A DNA stretch of 64,000 nt from Mayamaea pseudoterrestris (taxonomy: Eukaryota; Bacillariophyta; Bacillariophyceae; Sellaphorales; Sellaphoraceae): NCBI GenBank assembly GCA_027923505.1, contig BROI01000035.1, positions 1-64,000 of the forward strand, given 5' to 3'. Positions within the stretch are counted from its first letter, which is position 1, and every line of letters begins with the position of its first letter. Both the position numbers and the translations under genes were made by a program. Below are positions 42,542 through 59,086 of this stretch, piece after piece. Under the pieces are notes generated by a model, which saw only the letters and a program-made list of their open reading frames with translations, did no database searches and was not told the origin of the DNA.

Positions 42542-44692
42542 TTAGTGACCACTTCGCGCCACCTTGAGTGCGTGCTTCAGCAAACTCCTGACGTAACCAA
42601 GACCAGCATCAAGCCCTTGTTCCGGAACGTAAATAACGAGTGATCCACGTCCATCAGGTATATATCCTATCACAAATTCGAAAAAAGCGGTATTCGGGTC
42701 TTGCGAAGCAGCGCCAATGCGAGCTTGCAGGGCAAGGGCATCAGCAACTTTTGTTAATCGGGTTCTCAGGCGGTTCGCCAATGCGAGGTGGGTGAGTAAA
42801 TGCGGCCCCGTAAAGCGAAAAGTGACGACCACATGAATGTCGGCGGCGTCGCAATTATTTTTCAAAAAGTCGTAAATTGAGTCCGCTGTTTCAAATTGTA
42901 TTTGACGCGACATGTGCACGTCACGAGATCCACTTTTTGATTCAGACAACGCGGCTGCAACGCGATCCTCAATTGTCGACGATGCATCAGTAGTGCATTT
43001 GTCAACAACTTGTACTACGCCAACGCGAAGGATACGATCAAGCGGTTTGGGCTTGCTCATGTGCTTGGCGTTTTCCACTCGTATCCGGTGAAAAAACGAC
43101 TTAGAGTCGCGAAGAAGCAAGACCGTGTAAATTTCACCGGCGATCGCCTTTGATTTCTCGTTTGATCCTTTAGGAAGCACCAAGAGTCCATCAGCATCTC
43201 GCATGCTCAGCAGTCGACTGGATTGTTGACTCCCAGTGGACGTGACAGAGAATGTGGTCATGCCACCATCCTGAGAAGCTGAGTCAACGATGACTCTGTG
43301 ATATTCGGGTCTTGTTGAATCGAGTGTAATATCATGGGTCAATCTCGCTTGTATTTCGGGATGCACCAACGCGCGATTTACCATATCACGAATGCGCTCC
43401 TCAGTGTTGCAACGGCCGTCTGGTCCTACGCCAACATCTCCACCACTGACATGCATCATATCCAGGCACGGCCGAACCAGTAAATGCGCACACACAATCG
43501 CGCTGACTGGATTTCCTGGCAGACAAAAGACTAGACGATCACCAAATTTAGTTGAAACAGTGCAAAAGGTGGTTGGTTTGCCAGGTTTCATGTTAAGTCG
43601 ACCAAAGTGTAGCTTGCCCCCTAGTCTGTCAATTATCACATGCTTGACAATGTCGGATTCGCCCATTGAGACGCCTCCTGTCGTGACAATGATTTCGCAT
43701 CGTTCAAGTTGCGACTCTAACACTCTAGTCATGTTGTCAAGGTCATCGTCCCGAGCAACGCCAAGGTCAATGCACTGGCAGTTTCCAAATTCTTGCAAAA
43801 GTGCGACCAAGACTGGTCGGTTTACGTCTGGAATCAAGCCATGTTGTTGTTCATCACTAACAGTTGCAGACGATTCCAATAGTTCATTTCCCGTCGACAA
43901 GACGCCAACTGTAACGTTTTTTCGAATAACAACATTTTGACAATTCGATTGTAGTAACAATCCTAAGGCACTGGCGTCTAGCATGCGATTTTGCGGCAAA
44001 ACAGTGGTATCTTCCGGTATGTCGGATCCCACGGAGCGAATCCACTTGTTGATAGCAATTGTAGCAGTTGGCGAAATGGCCAATAGTCGATTGTCGTCGA
44101 AATTCGTCACACGACAGTCCTCCACGGGGACGACGCAGTCAAAGGATTCTGGAACGACGGCTCCAGTCGTGACATAGTACGCAGCAAATACAGCTTCTCC
44201 CTCTATAAAATCTTGTTGTTTCGGTGCGTCGCCGGCGAAAATCTTGTCATTGACAACGTGCGAGTACCGGTGGTTCGACGATGCGGCCGTCGGATCATTG
44301 TCGGCGTGATCTTGCTTCTTTGAGAATGAGGCCTCGTAATCAGCTACTCGAATCGCATATCCATCCATAATTGACGCCCGATAGGGAGGATAGCCTGGCG
44401 CTGCCATGACAACTGCTTCAGCAAGTCTGGCATTGTGTAAATTGGGATCGTTCGGTGCGAGGCGCAGGCAAGGTCGAGGCTGGATGAGCAAAAGCCGAGC
44501 TGTTTCGTGCAAAACGATGCGAATTGCATCTGGTACATTTATCATGGAATGAGGGCTGCTATTTTCTGCGTTCGAGGGCGACATAGTTGGAGGCATTCCT
44601 AGTTGTAGTGCAGCGAGTCGCTTGCTAAACATCCAAGTGTTATACCGGTACGCGTAACCGCGAAGATCCGTCGCTGCGAAGCAAAGTGACAT
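42542..44692 (-). CDS. CNX1: Gephyrin/CNX1-like molybdenum-insertase with degenerate G domain
   Basis: Last steps of molybdenum-cofactor synthesis. About 716 aa from ATG 44692. ATGs at 44632 and 44596 are also possible, and a TACCGGTAC motif at 44643-44651 would then be upstream. The E (MoeA) domain has GYPPYRASIMDGYAIRV, VTTGAVVPESFDCVVPVEDC, VGVLSTGNELLESS, IIVTTGGVSMGESDIVKHVI, FGRLNMKPGKPTTFC and VFCLPGNPVSAIVCA. The domain order E then G is that of plant CNX1. The C-terminal ~170 residues have the MogA layout (RILRVGVVQVVDKCTTD … IHVVVTFRFTGPHLLTHL … VIYVPEQGLDAGLGYVRSLL). However, the molybdopterin-adenylating motif GGTG-x-x-x-x-D is RFTGPHLLTH, without the catalytic Asp. Either the adenylation step is done elsewhere or this domain is now structural. 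Confidence 0.85.
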   Translation of the reverse strand: MSLCFAATDLRGYAYRYNTWMFSKRLAALQLGMPPTMSPSNAENSSPHSMINVPDAIRIVLHETARLLLIQPRPCLRLAPNDPNLHNARLAEAVVMAAPGYPPYRASIMDGYAIRVADYEASFSKKQDHADNDPTAASSNHRYSHVVNDKIFAGDAPKQQDFIEGEAVFAAYYVTTGAVVPESFDCVVPVEDCRVTNFDDNRLLAISPTATIAINKWIRSVGSDIPEDTTVLPQNRMLDASALGLLLQSNCQNVVIRKNVTVGVLSTGNELLESSATVSDEQQHGLIPDVNRPVLVALLQEFGNCQCIDLGVARDDDLDNMTRVLESQLERCEIIVTTGGVSMGESDIVKHVIIDRLGGKLHFGRLNMKPGKPTTFCTVSTKFGDRLVFCLPGNPVSAIVCAHLLVRPCLDMMHVSGGDVGVGPDGRCNTEERIRDMVNRALVHPEIQARLTHDITLDSTRPEYHRVIVDSASQDGGMTTFSVTSTGSQQSSRLLSMRDADGLLVLPKGSNEKSKAIAGEIYTVLLLRDSKSFFHRIRVENAKHMSKPKPLDRILRVGVVQVVDKCTTDASSTIEDRVAAALSESKSGSRDVHMSRQIQFETADSIYDFLKNNCDAADIHVVVTFRFTGPHLLTHLALANRLRTRLTKVADALALQARIGAASQDPNTAFFEFVIGYIPDGRGSLVIYVPEQGLDAGLGYVRSLLKHALKVARSGH

Positions 44693-45038
44693 CGTAGCGT
44701 ATCGCAACGCCACTAAGGAACGTACTTTATGAAGGACAGTCAATTCATCCAAGTTGTCGTTGAGCTCAAACCTTAACTATCTTCCGATTGCGGAAACGGA
44801 TCGCCGCGTCGACACGTCAACCATGATGTGGCAACAAGCGTCAAGAACAAGAGCATACGAAGCATCTTTCTGCGTCCGCAACTCGTCGAGGACAGCTCTG
44901 CATACACTACAGTACACCACTGTTGTAGCATAGCGAAGCTACTGACCGAGTGACTTTTTACAGTGATCAAGGGCCAGGGACACACTGTCAGCACGATAAT
45001 TCCGATCGCTTGCAGTTTCATACACCACATACCACATC
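44693..45038. other. Divergent intergenic region, CNX1 / small plastid protein
   Basis: 346 bp between two starts. A short minus-strand frame ending MLRMLLFLTLVATSWLTCRR … looks signal-peptide-like but is only ~30 codons and has no support. I see no repeat. Confidence 0.35.
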
Positions 45039-45564
45039 ATGCTGTCACGAACCTTGACTTTCTTGTTATCCTCGCTGCTGTTGTTGCTTGCAGCAAGCAG
45101 CAATGTCTCTGCCTTTGTCGTGAAACAACCATCAGGCGCCGCCAAGAAACTGATCTCATCGCCATCGTCACCAACGATCGATTCTACGGCTCGTTTCATC
45201 TTCAACCGTAACAAAAAGGATGATGACGAAGACTTGAGCTTTCTTGAGACAAGAGACATGACCCGTCGAGAAATGGAGGCATACAATCAGAGGAGCGAAC
45301 AAATCATGAATGCGGAACTTTGGGGTATGACATTTTTCAGGTACGTGAGTGAACGAACTTCATCGATTGCAGCGACGCAGCGAAACATGTTTCCAAAATG
45401 TTCAAGCCAATGTCTAAACATGGGCTCATTATCTTATTTGACTGTCGCGCCTGTTCCCGTTGCATTACAGCTTGGTTCTTTCCATTCCTATGCTTTATCT
45501 TGTCTATGTCGGATTCTTTGCTGACACGGCGGGAATTGATGAGTCGCTCGATATTACGTACTAA
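45039..45564 (+). CDS. Small plastid membrane protein of unknown function (2 exons)
   Basis: Exons 45039..45340 and 45471..45564, separated by a 130-nt intron (GTACGT…TTACAG), 131 aa. MLSRTLTFLLSSLLLLLAAS then SNVSA|FVV is a bipartite plastid signal. The mature part is charged: KKDDDEDLSFLETRDMTRRE and MEAYNQRSEQIMNAELWGMT. It ends in one TM helix that only appears after splicing: FFSLVLSIPMLYLVYVGFFA, followed by DTAGIDESLDITY at the stop. Without splicing the TM helix is lost. I do not recognise the family. A thylakoid or inner-envelope single-pass protein is likely. Confidence 0.72.
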
Positions 45565-45948
45565 GGTAATTCAATTGGTACCGCAATGGGCAGCTGGTGG
45601 GCCAAAACGTAATATGGTATAATACTAGATAGAGTGATACCGGTAGCTCTCGCCGCGGCGTGTGTAAAACAACGATCGTTAGAGCTCGAGATAAGACTAC
45701 ATGGCTGCGAGAACGTAGTCCTATAAAAATCTGGCAAATGCCAGGTCAATGAAGAAATCGTCTCCCTATAAGAGGCACCAAGCAACGACTGTAGCTCGTT
45801 ACGCTGGAGCTCAACCCGCATGCAGCGTTTTCGGACCTTTTCAATGCGCCCGTGAGCTGTGTCAAGGAAGACTCATAGGCAGATATCAATGAATTCATCC
45901 ACCGTCCATCGTAAATCCTTATCCTGATGCACGACATACATCATAATT

Positions 45949-46282
45949 GTGGTAGGATATATCCGGACATGCTTCACGAGATTAATGGTGTCTGACACTG
46001 CGACACAGATGACGTCAAGCCTGTGGCGCAAGCAATGACCCCTCACAATGACCGTGTTAGCTATTCCCAAATACATTGCTTTACCTGCTCTCAAAAAGCC
46101 ATTGACTACCACTTAATTACTGTAATCTCTAACCTCTCCTTTTGTTCCATATAGACATGAATTGTTGGCATCAACCCATCAAATGGTTGCTTTGAAGGCC
46201 AGTGTCTACTGTTTGGCAGTATTTGTGCGCGCGGAGCGCGCAAAAGTCTTTGCAGGCTTTGTAAAACCATTGATCCTACCAC
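45949..46282. repeat. Inverted-repeat-ended element, copy 1 (MITE-like)
   Basis: Begins GTGGTAGGAT (45949-45958) and ends with its exact reverse complement ATCCTACCAC (46273-46282). Inside are shared blocks atatccggacatgcttcacg, cacaatgaccgtgttagct and a 7-bp GC hairpin tgcgcgcggagcgcgca (46226-46242). Similarity to copy 2 runs a little past the ends (ctccccgc…cgaatgtgtt), so the duplicated unit is slightly larger than the TIR-bounded part. No coding capacity. The layout fits a non-autonomous DNA transposon or a structured-RNA repeat. Confidence 0.65.
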
Positions 46283-46316
46283 CTCCCCGCCCAGCGAATG
46301 TGTTTAAGGGCTAATT

Positions 46317-46681
46317 GTGGTAGGATATATCCGGACATGCTTCACGAGATTAATTGTGTGATACTGCCGCTGCGACCGCATGACGTTTCGCTTTGAGCGC
46401 CCGCAATGACCATTCACAATGACCGTGTTAGCTATCCCAAGTAGCATTGCTTTACTTTAGGAGTAGGCTCTCAAAGAGTCATTGATTACTGTTTGATCTA
46501 TGCAATCTCTAGTCTTTCCTTTTGTACAAGATTATTGGCATCTACCCATCTAGATTTTGGCTACAAATAAGCAAATTGATGTGAGGCCAGTATTATTTTA
46601 CTTTTGTCTGCGGTTTGGCAGTGTTTGCGCGCGCGAAGCGCGCGAATGCCACTGCTCCCTAAAAAGCATTGATCCTACCAC
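46317..46681. repeat. Inverted-repeat-ended element, copy 2 (MITE-like)
   Basis: Same ends as copy 1 (GTGGTAGGAT at 46317-46326, ATCCTACCAC at 46672-46681) and the same order of internal blocks, but 365 bp instead of 334. The central GC hairpin is conserved in position though not in exact bases (cgcgcgc-gaa-gcgcgcg, 46628-46644). The two copies lie head to tail, 34 bp apart. Confidence 0.65.
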
Positions 46682-46725
46682 CTCCCCGCTCCGCGAATGT
46701 GTTATATTATTGTGGAACGGGGTAG

Positions 46726-46758
46726 ATAACGCGCACGATGGCAGTCCTCGCGCGTTAT
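46726..46758. other. Perfect 9-bp stem hairpin
   Basis: ATAACGCGC (46726-46734) and GCGCGTTAT (46750-46758) are exact reverse complements around a 15-nt loop, just after element copy 2. It may be a remnant of a further copy, a terminator-like RNA fold, or chance. Confidence 0.4.
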
Positions 46759-47087
46759 TCGATCGTGCCAATTCATTGCCGCTTGATTTGAACCAACGAG
46801 AACCTCTGCGACTTAAGATGCGTCCAATGCGAGTTTCGCTCGCGGCCATGGAAAGGATGATGTTTGTGTTCACCTGCTGTACATTTTTAAGCGGCCAGGA
46901 ACGTCTGCGGTTGAAGACCTTGACGGTTTAGACTAATTCACTAGTAGAAGCATTGCAATAAACTAGCAGCGGCTGCTTGAACATCAAAAGCAACCAACTC
47001 TGCGTCATAAACAAGAGTTTTTGTGCCCGAGGTCCGAGAGTATTCTTGCTTCTTGCACTGCTGTCACCTTTCCATCCGGCAAAATTA

Positions 47088-53919
<6,832 letters not shown>

Positions 53920-54230
53920 ACTTGATTTGGCTGCTATTTTCAATATAGTGTGACTAATCTGTGACATATACGGTTTGCTAGTTCCACGTATAGTCCGTTT
54001 AATGCATACCCGGTACGTAGTTTGAAGCAATTTTTTGTCCGTAAGGCAGTTAAATAATAATCACGTCCGTAGTCAGCAGACCTATTTATGTCGTATCGGT
54101 AGTGATAATCATCGTTTGCGACATGTCAGATTTCTCGATTGACCATGGCGAATGAGTCAGGAGTTGATTGACTGTGAATCAGTCATGGCACGAAGACGTC
54201 CGTGGCTAATCTTCGCACAATAAGCTGATC
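53920..54230. other. Intergenic, ATXR3 to CIA30 gene
   Basis: 311 bp holding the ATXR3 3' UTR and the CIA30 promoter. A TATCGGTAG (54093) and an ACCCGGTACG (54007) resemble the GTACCGGTAC palindrome imperfectly. Nothing else seen. Confidence 0.35.
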
Positions 54231-55558
54231 ATGCTGGTACGATTCTTGAAAATCATTTTGCTTCAAGCGTTAATCGTCGCTGCTTGGGGATGGGTCTCTC
54301 AACACCGACGATTGCTCAGCACTCTTTCGATGAGGAAACGATCACGATCATGTCCAGCTTCTCGCTCCAGATATAAAGCATATTCACCGGAAGTCTCTAT
54401 GAATTTTGAATCGTCTAGTCCTGCCGTCTTTTCTGAAAATGCTTACACCCGCCGCAATGTAACGAGCAATATGACCGACATCAATAATTCTTCAACGTCA
54501 TATTTTCAACCAATCTTTGATTTCACAACCTTATCCACCATTGATAAGCTGGAACGCTTGGATGACGCAATCATGGGAGGAATCTCTACTTCAAGCGTTC
54601 GCAATGGCGCAGGCTGCGCGCGGTGGACGGGAGTTTGTCGGACAGACGGTGGCGGATTCTGCGGGTTCCGGACCAATCCGTTCACCAAGCCTCTCATGGC
54701 TGGCAGCGCCGACGGCTTTTACACCATGATACGACTTGCCAGCGACAATGAAGCAAAGAGACGTGTTTGGAAGTTTTCGACACGGGTTAAACCCGATCGA
54801 GGCGAGCAACTGTATCAAGCACCCGTAATTTTTGATCAAGCCACACCAGAGGAATGGTCCTTGATTAAAATTCCGTTTGATGCGTTTCGACTCGTTCGAG
54901 GACCAAAATTTGTCTCCGAGGGACCTGCTTTGAATACGACCGGAGGGTTGTATCAAATTGGCATGACCATGAGCCAATTTGAATTTGGTGGAGATTTGAA
55001 AGCGATGGACAACTTTCGAGATGGATTCTTTGAACTACACATTAAAGAGATTGGTCTCTACAAGGACGATGCACAGGTGGCCTCCCTGTTTGACGTTTCT
55101 TCGCCTCAAGTATTGGCTAAAGAGGAAGCCGCAAAGAAGCGTCCTCTATTGTTGAAAGTGTTCAAGCCTGTGTCGAAGATTTTCTTTTCCGAATCTAGGT
55201 ACGTGAACTCGCGGATTTGACGATGTTAACCTACAAAACGCGCCATTTACTCATTTGCTCCTTATTGTCTTTTATTTGCAGCCAACGCCGTAAACAAGCA
55301 ATGAAGATATTAACGAAACGAGGATTGACACGAACAGGAGCCATGCGATTTGGCTTACAATCTCGTGCGGCGGGCATGGGTTGGCCGAAATCAATCGCCA
55401 AGCTTTTTTATGTTCTCATGGCTGACTTGTTTCGTACGAGTCTCCAGTTGACACTAAAAGTGAGCCTACTGTATCCTTTTCGGATAGTGAAGAGAAGTAT
55501 GTGGAGTATGATTTCAGTGCTAAGAAGCAAACCTTCACGGCCGCAGCCAAAACATTGA
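54231..55558 (+). CDS. CIA30 (NDUFAF1-like) domain protein, probably plastid (2 exons)
   Basis: Exons 54231..55198 and 55282..55558, 414 aa. CIA30 domains act in assembly of respiratory complex I, or, in plastid homologues such as HCF173, in photosystem biogenesis. The start MLVRFLKIILLQALIVAAWG is a signal peptide with an Ala-Ala-Trp site and a following Arg/Ser-rich stretch, so plastid import is likely, though not the clean ASAF motif. The domain (~95-290) has LERLDDAIMGGISTSSV, WTGVCRTDGGGFCGFRTNPF, FYTMIRLASDN, LYQAPVIFDQ and IKIPFDAFRLVRG, with YQIGMTMSQFEFGG near the end. The C-terminal exon adds a basic segment, QRRKQAMKILTKRGLTRTGA, and a hydrophobic helix, FYVLMADLFRTSLQLTLKVS, not typical of the family. 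Confidence 0.8.
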
Positions 55559-55635
55559 CTAGTTGTTTGAATGATGCGAGCATAAAGTTCCATATAATGA
55601 CAAAACTACTAAATCATACTATTGCACAGAGCCTA

Positions 55636-58071
55636 TCATTTTACTTTTACGCCAACCGTTGCATTACATCGCCATGATAGGGGCAAATTTTCACACCGTA
55701 AAGCATTAGGAAGCGCTCCCTTCCATCGCAAGCCTGCACCAATGCAGCCGAGCTTTCCGTCTCGCACCTGAACGACACCGCTGGCGTACTGGTGACTCAC
55801 GCCAAACAGAGCTTGCAGCGAATCTGCTGATGCAATTTCAACTACCTCCCAAATCATGTCTTGCGACAGCATACCTGCGCCGCAGCATTCCCGAAACAAA
55901 CCTTCGACAAGTTCTCGATGCCCCTCATCCAAATCTCGAACTTGTCTCTTCACAGCTTGTGCCATTAGGACAAACGTGCGCGCATTCCGCTTGGAGCGGC
56001 GAAAGGTTTTAACAGCGAGCGTGTAGGCTTCTTGCCGTTGCTCTACCAAGTTAAACATTCGACCGCAACCCTCTAATACCCAGTTGCAAGGATATGCAGG
56101 TAGAAGCTCATCCCTTTGCATTGCGTAATATTTATCCAGCAACACACCTAGTCGCTCTATAGGATTCACATTGCTGCCCTCCTTAACCCGTTGTATCGCC
56201 CAAGCGCGGAGTGCCATTGCATATAAGCCAGCTGCACTTTTGTCAAACCAGTCCGTCCCCAGATGTATTTGTAAAAGTGCTTCAATATGTTCGGCTGGAT
56301 ACTTCAATCCACGACGGGACTCGTACTTCCGGCCAGTCCTACAACGACCTAGCCATGCCGTAAAGAGCAGCCTCAAATGTTGTTCTCGTGGCTTGTAGTA
56401 ACGATCGCTACTCTCCAAGTATATATCCACCATGGTTTGCAGTATTAATTCGGCTCGGTTTGGAGCCTCGTCAGACGTACAACGAAGCCAGGCCTTGATG
56501 GCGATCAAAAACGATTGCCCAGTGGGCTTGGCCTTGGAACGATACCTCCGTTCCATTGCGTGCGCTAAAATAAGCTCCACAACCTTTGGTGCGAAGTTGA
56601 ACTTAGATTCTATCCATTCTTCCATAGTTTCGTTCAAATCGTAGGAGCGATGGTGCGGCGCTTCAATGGCAATGTCAATTAGTTCGTCGACCATTTTCTT
56701 TTCATCAAGCACCTCAAGTCTTTGCCACGACCGAACCATCTTTATCAAAACTGCGTGTCGCGGCCAAACGTCGCTTTCAAGCGGCAGAGGTAGTTGTAAT
56801 GATTCTGGAGGGGACATGGATCGTCCAGCCAGTCCCAAAATGTACTCGTGTGCCTTGGCCACGTGAACATCACGAGGGTGCGTCTTGAGAAGTGCCTCCA
56901 CTATCACGCCGTAAACCCACGCTCGATCGACAAGAATGGCGAGCTCATCAATGCGGCCCTCCTCGTGCAAGCGGTTTATAACGGAAACAATCTCGTTCAA
57001 TACCTGGTCTGTCGAAAGGGTCGGCACGTAGGCAACGTAGCGACTGTAGGCGCGAAGGATAGAGTGGTAGCTGTGTCCGTCCAACTTATACTCTGGATTG
57101 CTTGTAAGCAGATACAGCTGGTCCATGCGGGCAACAATAGACTTAATGCGATTTAAAGCATGGGTATCGTCACCTGTGTGCGCCTTAGCATAGGACGCCA
57201 TGACGCTATTGTAGACCATACGATCGGGAGGGTCAATTTGATATGAATGACTGGCTACATGTTGTCCTTCCTCGCGTTGCAGTAACGTTGAAACACCACT
57301 AAATCTTTCCATTTCCTCAAGTAGTTGATAAGCGCGCTCGGTTCCATGACTAACGGTATGTTTGGCTCCGCTTGCATTGCTTGACCGAGCGACTGCCCAA
57401 GCGCGTAGTGTCGACTTATAGCATCTTCGATCCGGAGCCGCCGATCGTTTAGGATCGTTCTTGTACTCTGATATCATGAGCTGCAATATTATTTCAGCGC
57501 GTTCTGCGCCTTGCAAAGTTTTCGTGTTACCCCAAGCGATAAGGGCGCGATTGTATAGCGTGGCGTCAGGATAGGGAGAATCTTCGTTTCGAGCGTCGAT
57601 CGATGACGGTAGCTGCTTTAAACAAGCAAACAGAATGCGCTCCGTCAAAAGGGCAGCCTTATAAGGCGATGCTTGATCGTTTGGTAGTCCCGATGTCATA
57701 CGGGATAGAGGAATCAACAGTGGGCCCACATCGGCCGCTGACAATATAGGTACTTGCTCGAGCTGAACAATCAGACCTTCAAGTTCCCTTGCACTTTTCT
57801 TGCTTCGAATCTGAAAGGCATCCATTTCTAACAAACTATTCCCATAGCTATATACTCGTTTAGTGTCATTTGAGCTGCCAGTTTCAATTACAGTCTGATC
57901 TTGATCCGCAATTTCCGCATGATTGAATGGAATTGAAAGTATCGACAGATGAGCGGGACGTGCCCGCAGATGTGACAGCCGTGAACTTGAAAGACTTTGA
58001 TTCCTTGTCAATAAGTTATATGTCAAGCACAGAGATCTTTTTAACGGTTGTAGCAGAAAAGAGGATGCCAT
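55636..58071 (-). CDS. Pentatricopeptide-repeat (PPR) protein
   Basis: Organelle RNA-binding protein, 811 aa, intronless. The N-terminus MASSFLLQPLKRSLCLTYNL then LTRNQSLSSSRLSHLRARPA is Arg/Ser/Leu-rich without an early acidic residue, so mitochondrion is the best guess. Degenerate PPR/helical-hairpin units occur throughout, for example DATLYNRALIAWGNTKTLQG, DRRCYKSTLRAWAVARSSNA, DRMVYNSVMASYAKAHTG, DGHSYHSILRAYSRYVAYVP and TGQSFLIAIKAWLRCTSDEA. Spacing is irregular, as often in stramenopile PPRs. The bound RNA is unknown. A GTACCGGTAC palindrome lies 79 bp upstream of the start. Confidence 0.75.
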   Translation of the reverse strand: MASSFLLQPLKRSLCLTYNLLTRNQSLSSSRLSHLRARPAHLSILSIPFNHAEIADQDQTVIETGSSNDTKRVYSYGNSLLEMDAFQIRSKKSARELEGLIVQLEQVPILSAADVGPLLIPLSRMTSGLPNDQASPYKAALLTERILFACLKQLPSSIDARNEDSPYPDATLYNRALIAWGNTKTLQGAERAEIILQLMISEYKNDPKRSAAPDRRCYKSTLRAWAVARSSNASGAKHTVSHGTERAYQLLEEMERFSGVSTLLQREEGQHVASHSYQIDPPDRMVYNSVMASYAKAHTGDDTHALNRIKSIVARMDQLYLLTSNPEYKLDGHSYHSILRAYSRYVAYVPTLSTDQVLNEIVSVINRLHEEGRIDELAILVDRAWVYGVIVEALLKTHPRDVHVAKAHEYILGLAGRSMSPPESLQLPLPLESDVWPRHAVLIKMVRSWQRLEVLDEKKMVDELIDIAIEAPHHRSYDLNETMEEWIESKFNFAPKVVELILAHAMERRYRSKAKPTGQSFLIAIKAWLRCTSDEAPNRAELILQTMVDIYLESSDRYYKPREQHLRLLFTAWLGRCRTGRKYESRRGLKYPAEHIEALLQIHLGTDWFDKSAAGLYAMALRAWAIQRVKEGSNVNPIERLGVLLDKYYAMQRDELLPAYPCNWVLEGCGRMFNLVEQRQEAYTLAVKTFRRSKRNARTFVLMAQAVKRQVRDLDEGHRELVEGLFRECCGAGMLSQDMIWEVVEIASADSLQALFGVSHQYASGVVQVRDGKLGCIGAGLRWKGALPNALRCENLPLSWRCNATVGVKVK

Positions 58072-58149
58072 GATAACCTACGGTAGTCTCCATGGTGAAA
58101 CGCAAAGAATTTTTGTTTGTGGTCGCATGTCGTTCCGAAAATGAACGTC

Positions 58150-58159
58150 GTACCGGTAC
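58150..58159. promoter_or_regulatory. GTACCGGTAC palindrome, copy 3
   Basis: Perfect palindrome 79 bp upstream of the PPR start (58071, minus strand), at almost the same distance as copy 2 from NAA40. Confidence 0.4.
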
Positions 58160-58381
58160 TGCCAGACTGGACGATTATACATCGGTAGATATAGCAGTGT
58201 CTCTCATACTCTAAGATATACCTAAACAGAGCAAAGATCGTTGATTTAGAAGGGTGTATTGTCAATTAAATGATTTGCAGGATTTATAATACTCGACGAC
58301 ATTTCTGTCTTGTGGGAGAAGCGCTCGCCACATTTCACAAGGCCTGACACTGCAGCTACAGAATAGCGGTTCAATGCATAC

Positions 58382-59086
58382 TCAAGAGGATAATCCACGT
58401 ACCTGAAAGACGCTATCGGACATAATGGCGGCCATCTTTTCCATGGCTTCCTCATTCTTTATGTCTCGAAGCTCTTTCTTTGTCCAGAACACATCAGATT
58501 TTTCGCTCTTGCGTACGGGAGAGTAGAAGAACTCATCTGGCACACCGTCATCAAAGGAAACGCTCCGATTAATGTTTCTTTTGGCGGCGGCTGATGTTAA
58601 ATCCAATAGTCGTGCAGGCGGGGGAACGGCTGCTGCTGCTGCGTCGTCGTTCTCTATAACTATCAGCCCCGAATCAATGCTCATCTCTCTTGTATTCTCT
58701 GTGTCAAAGTCAGTTTCGGCGTCGGATGACTCCGTTTCATATTCTGATGACGAAGATTCGCTGCTTTCTTCATCGCTGTCGTATTCGCTCTCGTCTCCTT
58801 CTGACTGAAAAGAATCGCTATCACTTTCGTCGTCAGCTTCATCGTCTCCGGCGTTGAATGCTTGTTCAGCAACCCACACCCAATGTCCCTGTAATAAATT
58901 TGATGATGGTACTGTCACCATATCATTAGTACCATGCTTTTTGCAAAGTTCCTTGCGGAGCGATTCTTCGAAAATATTCGCCGTCTCGTAGAACTGCTGC
59001 TCCTTAAGCCATTGCACAACGCCAGCAGTCTGGTGCGACAAGAGATCCCTGTTGCTAGAACTATTTCCGTCTTTAGTCGTAGTCAT
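58382..59086 (-). CDS. Acidic protein with LisH-like N-terminus
   Basis: Up to 234 aa from ATG 59086. Residues ~20-50 (TAGVVQWLKEQQFYETANIF then EESLRKELC) look like a LisH dimerisation motif. A long Asp/Glu/Ser tract (~85-135: DDESDSDSFQSEGDESEYDS and so on) and a conserved-looking tail (SVSFDDGVPDEFFYSPVRKS, DVFWTKKELRDIKNEEAMEK) follow. After FQ there is a GTACGT donor. Splicing to a CTGCAG acceptor ~60 nt on would end the protein CQAL, while unspliced it ends VRGLSS, so the last residues are uncertain. The function is unknown. The layout suggests a nuclear scaffold protein. Confidence 0.6.
   Translation of the reverse strand: MTTTKDGNSSSNRDLLSHQTAGVVQWLKEQQFYETANIFEESLRKELCKKHGTNDMVTVPSSNLLQGHWVWVAEQAFNAGDDEADDESDSDSFQSEGDESEYDSDEESSESSSSEYETESSDAETDFDTENTREMSIDSGLIVIENDDAAAAAVPPPARLLDLTSAAAKRNINRSVSFDDGVPDEFFYSPVRKSEKSDVFWTKKELRDIKNEEAMEKMAAIMSDSVFQVRGLSS

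Larger units (their letters stand above)
45565..47087. other. 1.5-kb gene-free island
   Basis: The longest stretch without a supported gene. It holds two imperfect copies of an element with inverted-repeat ends (45949-46282 and 46317-46681), a separate 9-bp hairpin, and the 5' flank of the ATXR3 gene. Short frames here have no protein-like features. Confidence 0.5.

Noticed and set aside
43392-43940. 182-codon frame antisense to CNX1
   Set aside because: Lies wholly within the conserved MoeA domain on the other strand. No domain or signal.
44773-45030. Small minus-strand frame with a signal-peptide-like start (MLRMLLFLTLVATSWLTCRR)
   Set aside because: Only about 30 codons after that Met, in a divergent promoter, with no splice partner that I can support.
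46598-46873. Minus-strand stretch with a tRNA-like T arm (GGTTCAAATC) and frame reading SRWFKSSGNEL
   Set aside because: I could not fold a matching acceptor stem or a proper D arm, and the T stem has a mismatch. At most a degenerate tRNA relic.
46977-47087. Upstream extension of the ATXR3 first exon from 46977
   Set aside because: It begins at TTG and gives a signal-like stretch unlike a nuclear protein. The first ATG in frame is 47088.
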